The notes below the pieces were generated by a model. It was not told the DNA's origin and made no database searches. It saw only the letters and a list, made by a program, of their open reading frames with translations. From contig NZ_JTJC03000002.1 in assembly GCF_000817735.3 (NCBI RefSeq), positions 380,242 to 444,241 on the forward strand: DNA of 64,000 nt, read 5' to 3'. Below are positions 63,779-64,000 of the stretch, in pieces (position 1 is the stretch's first letter; each line of letters begins with the position of its first letter). The position numbers and the translations under genes are program-made. This stretch comes from Scytonema millei VB511283 (GTDB taxonomy: Bacteria > Cyanobacteriota > Cyanobacteriia > Cyanobacteriales > Chroococcidiopsidaceae).

Positions 63779-64000
63779 TTAGAGATCGTCTACAACCCGA
63801 CGAATGACTTCGTACACAGATTCGAGTTGAGGTGGGGTAATGCAGTAAGGTGGCATGAGGTAGATGGTATTACCTAGAGGGCGCAAGAGGAAGCCTAATT
63901 CGAGAAAGCGCGATCGCAATTTTGAACCTGTGGCGTTTAAGTAGCTTTCGCTTTCAGCTTTCAGATCCAGGGCTGCTATTGTACCGCAGATGCGGGTACG
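63779..64000 (-). CDS. bioA: BioA (adenosylmethionine-8-amino-7-oxononanoate aminotransferase), C-terminal end
   Basis: The last 73 codons run to the window edge; the start lies outside. The translated part ends RPLGNTIYLMPPYCITPP and then QLESVYEVIRRVVDDL, which matches the C-terminus of BioA (the segment RPxGxxIYLMPPY is diagnostic). The enzyme uses SAM as amino donor to make 7,8-diaminopelargonate. It precedes bioB on the minus strand. Confidence 0.87.
   Translation of the reverse strand, partial: RTRICGTIAALDLKAESESYLNATGSKLRSRFLELGFLLRPLGNTIYLMPPYCITPPQLESVYEVIRRVVDDL

Overview
The window is chromosomal DNA from a cyanobacterium. The HIP1 palindrome GCGATCGC recurs throughout, including inside coding sequences. 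The gene set includes LL-diaminopimelate aminotransferase (the cyanobacterial/plant lysine route), a cyanobacteriochrome-type photoreceptor kinase with an Rcp1-like regulator, a phytochelatin-synthase-like protein, a peroxiredoxin-glutaredoxin hybrid and short-form HisG. Intergenic DNA is rich in heptanucleotide tandem repeats (TTGGTAG, CAGTTAT, TGATAAC types) and short inverted-repeat elements, as in large-genome cyanobacteria such as the Chroococcidiopsis and Nostoc groups. The genus cannot be fixed from the sequence alone.

Positions 1-600 hold the end of a truncated gene that resembles a degenerate ParB-linked DNA methylase. Positions 833-23488 form one long plus-strand cell-surface polysaccharide locus. 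In order it has a Wzc/BY-kinase-like co-polymerase, a Wzm/Wzt ABC exporter, a GNAT-like protein, a carrier protein, an amino acid:carrier-protein ligase-like protein, a methyltransferase and a GT2-methyltransferase fusion. It continues with a NodB-type deacetylase, a second GT2, an NAD-sugar epimerase, GT4 enzymes, a Wzx-like flippase, another GT2, a Wzy/WaaL-like polymerase or ligase, two more GT4s and a Tat-exported GH10 glycosidase. The carrier protein, its ligase and the neighbouring GNAT-like protein suggest that amino acids are activated on a phosphopantetheine carrier and placed on the glycan. This is the best candidate here for an undescribed system.

Positions 23500-39000 are a mosaic of housekeeping and stress genes: an ABC-2 permease, a duplicated-domain corrinoid adenosyltransferase, a flavin amine oxidase, a UshA-like nucleotidase, a rhodanese, 5-formyl-THF cyclo-ligase with a TetR regulator, a PCS-like protein, an OpuC-type binding protein, TPR proteins, a GDSL esterase and a LysE exporter. 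Positions 39500-48320 hold an RND pump, a DUF4336 protein and a tight three-gene light-signalling operon (dual-cysteine cyanobacteriochrome kinase, Rcp1-like receiver, hybrid kinase).

Positions 48471-64000 hold an acyl-CoA synthetase/GNAT fusion, LysR, dapL, Uma2, a GAF protein, Prx-Grx and tandem TspO-like genes. They also hold the ATPase and permease of an OpuC-type importer, hisG, an OmpR-type regulator and bioB with the end of bioA. A family of ~67-bp inverted-repeat elements is scattered through the gaps. A second, 28-bp palindrome family has one copy inside a coding sequence.
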